From Sphingomonas paucimobilis NBRC 13935 (GTDB taxonomy: Bacteria > Pseudomonadota > Alphaproteobacteria > Sphingomonadales > Sphingomonadaceae): a DNA stretch of 64,000 bases. The notes under the pieces are model-generated. The model searched no databases. It was not told the origin of the DNA and saw nothing but the letters and a program-made list of their open reading frames with translations. How positions within the stretch are numbered: the stretch's first letter is position 1; each line of letters opens with the position of its first letter. The DNA is taken from contig NZ_BBJS01000030.1 of NCBI RefSeq assembly GCF_000739895.2, forward strand, positions 62,001 to 126,000, given 5' to 3'. Below, piece after piece: positions 61,476-64,000 of the stretch. Both the position numbers and the translations under genes were made by a program.

Positions 61476-62106
61476 GCCAACTGCTCCGCAAACGGCGCAC
61501 CCGTCTTCGCCCGCACCTCGTCGAGCGTCACGCCGGGTGCCAGTTCGATCAGCCGCAGGTCCGGCTTGTCGCAGGCCATGACGCACAGATCGGTGACGAT
61601 CAGATCGACGCACGCCTTGCCGGTCAGGGGCAGCGTGCATTCGGGCAGGATCTTGGGGCTGCCCGTCTTGCTGGCATGGTCCATCACGACGACGATGCGC
61701 TGGACGCCCGCGACCAGGTCCATCGCGCCGCCCATGCCCTTCACCATCTTGCCGGGAATGGTCCAGTTGGCGATGTCGCCGCCTTCCGAAACCTCCATCG
61801 CGCCCAGCACCGCCATGTCGATATGGCCGCCCCGGATCATCGCGAAGCTGTCGGCGCTGGAGAAGAAGCTGGAGGTCGGCAGGGTCGTGACCGTCTGCTT
61901 GCCCGCATTGATCAGGTCGGGGTCCGCCTCCCCGTCATAGGGAAAGGGACCGATGCCGAGCAGACCGTTTTCGGACTGCAACGTCACATCGACGCCCTCG
62001 GGCACGTAATTGGCGACCAGCGTCGGAATGCCGATGCCGAGATTGACGTAGAAGCCGTCCTGCAGCTCGCGCGCGGCACGTGCCGCCATCTCATCACGGG
62101 TCCAGC

Positions 62107-62110
<4 letters not shown>
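61472..62110 (-). CDS. pcaJ: 3-oxoadipate CoA-transferase beta subunit
   Basis: The start at ATG 62110 ([20 protein letters not shown]) overlaps pcaI. The 212-aa subunit contains [19 protein letters not shown] and the catalytic Glu in [14 protein letters not shown]. It pairs with pcaI to activate beta-ketoadipate with CoA from succinyl-CoA. Confidence 0.94.

Positions 62111-64000
<1,890 letters not shown>

Overview
This 64 kb window is high-GC DNA with short intergenic gaps. Its gene content (HAE1-type RND efflux operon, S8 autotransporter-like protease, MHYT-GGDEF-EAL protein, complete protocatechuate pathway) and its dispersed 60-bp intergenic repeat suggest an alphaproteobacterium of the sphingomonad type (Sphingomonas or relative). 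That assignment is an inference from style and content; there is no rRNA or tRNA gene in the window to confirm it.

Layout. (1) 1-5389, minus strand: a defence-like cluster of a large protein with a PD-(D/E)XK-like nuclease motif, an OLD-family ATPase/TOPRIM nuclease and a UvrD-type helicase that runs off the left edge. The last two form a Gabija-like (class 2 OLD + UvrD) pair. (2) 5775-14009: an accessory segment with a long inverted repeat, four small unknown genes, a secreted S8 protease behind a hairpin-rich leader, a secreted unknown protein and a MobA/MobL-type relaxase. No transfer apparatus is visible. (3) 14293-29304: a large tellurium/stress (Ter/Tel) island. It holds a TelA-like gene and its partner, a ten-gene minus-strand operon (three single TerD proteins, a TerD-TerA fusion, a DUF475/TerC-like membrane protein, two phosphoribosyltransferase-like enzymes, a HAD phosphatase, a CitE-like lyase, an AIM24 protein) and a divergent 1508-aa SF1 helicase with a C-terminal Vsr-like nuclease. 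The membrane/metal-sensing, small-molecule-synthesis and DNA-processing arms all lie together.

(4) 29305-34780: a decayed and patchy stretch with a frameshifted SDR gene, an NTF2-like gene and LysR regulator, a frameshifted zinc-ribbon membrane protein, an AT-rich section with a small lipoprotein, a J-domain protein and a tyrosine recombinase. (5) 34877-42096: a tripartite RND efflux operon (MFP, permease, outer-membrane factor, TetR) with a second, divergent TetR and a palindromic operator candidate between them. (6) 42100-43873: a gene remnant cut by an IS3-family element whose orfB is frameshifted. (7) 43981-49788: two alpha/beta hydrolases, a FAD-linked oxidase and a three-gene membrane/unknown operon. 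(8) 49997-56462: a c-di-GMP signalling protein, a methyl-accepting chemotaxis protein, a WYL-domain fragment, an IS5-family element with an Asp-to-Asn change at a probable catalytic position, and an EamA transporter pseudogene.

(9) 56559-64000: a compact minus-strand operon pobA-pcaI-pcaJ-pcaH-pcaG-pcaB-pcaL(DC)-pcaF, with almost every junction overlapping. It would carry 4-hydroxybenzoate through protocatechuate and beta-ketoadipate to succinyl-CoA and acetyl-CoA. pobA runs off the right edge.

Start codons were chosen from Shine-Dalgarno-like sequence, signal peptides and family N-termini where visible; several differ from the longest open frame. All family assignments come from reading motifs, not from database searches.
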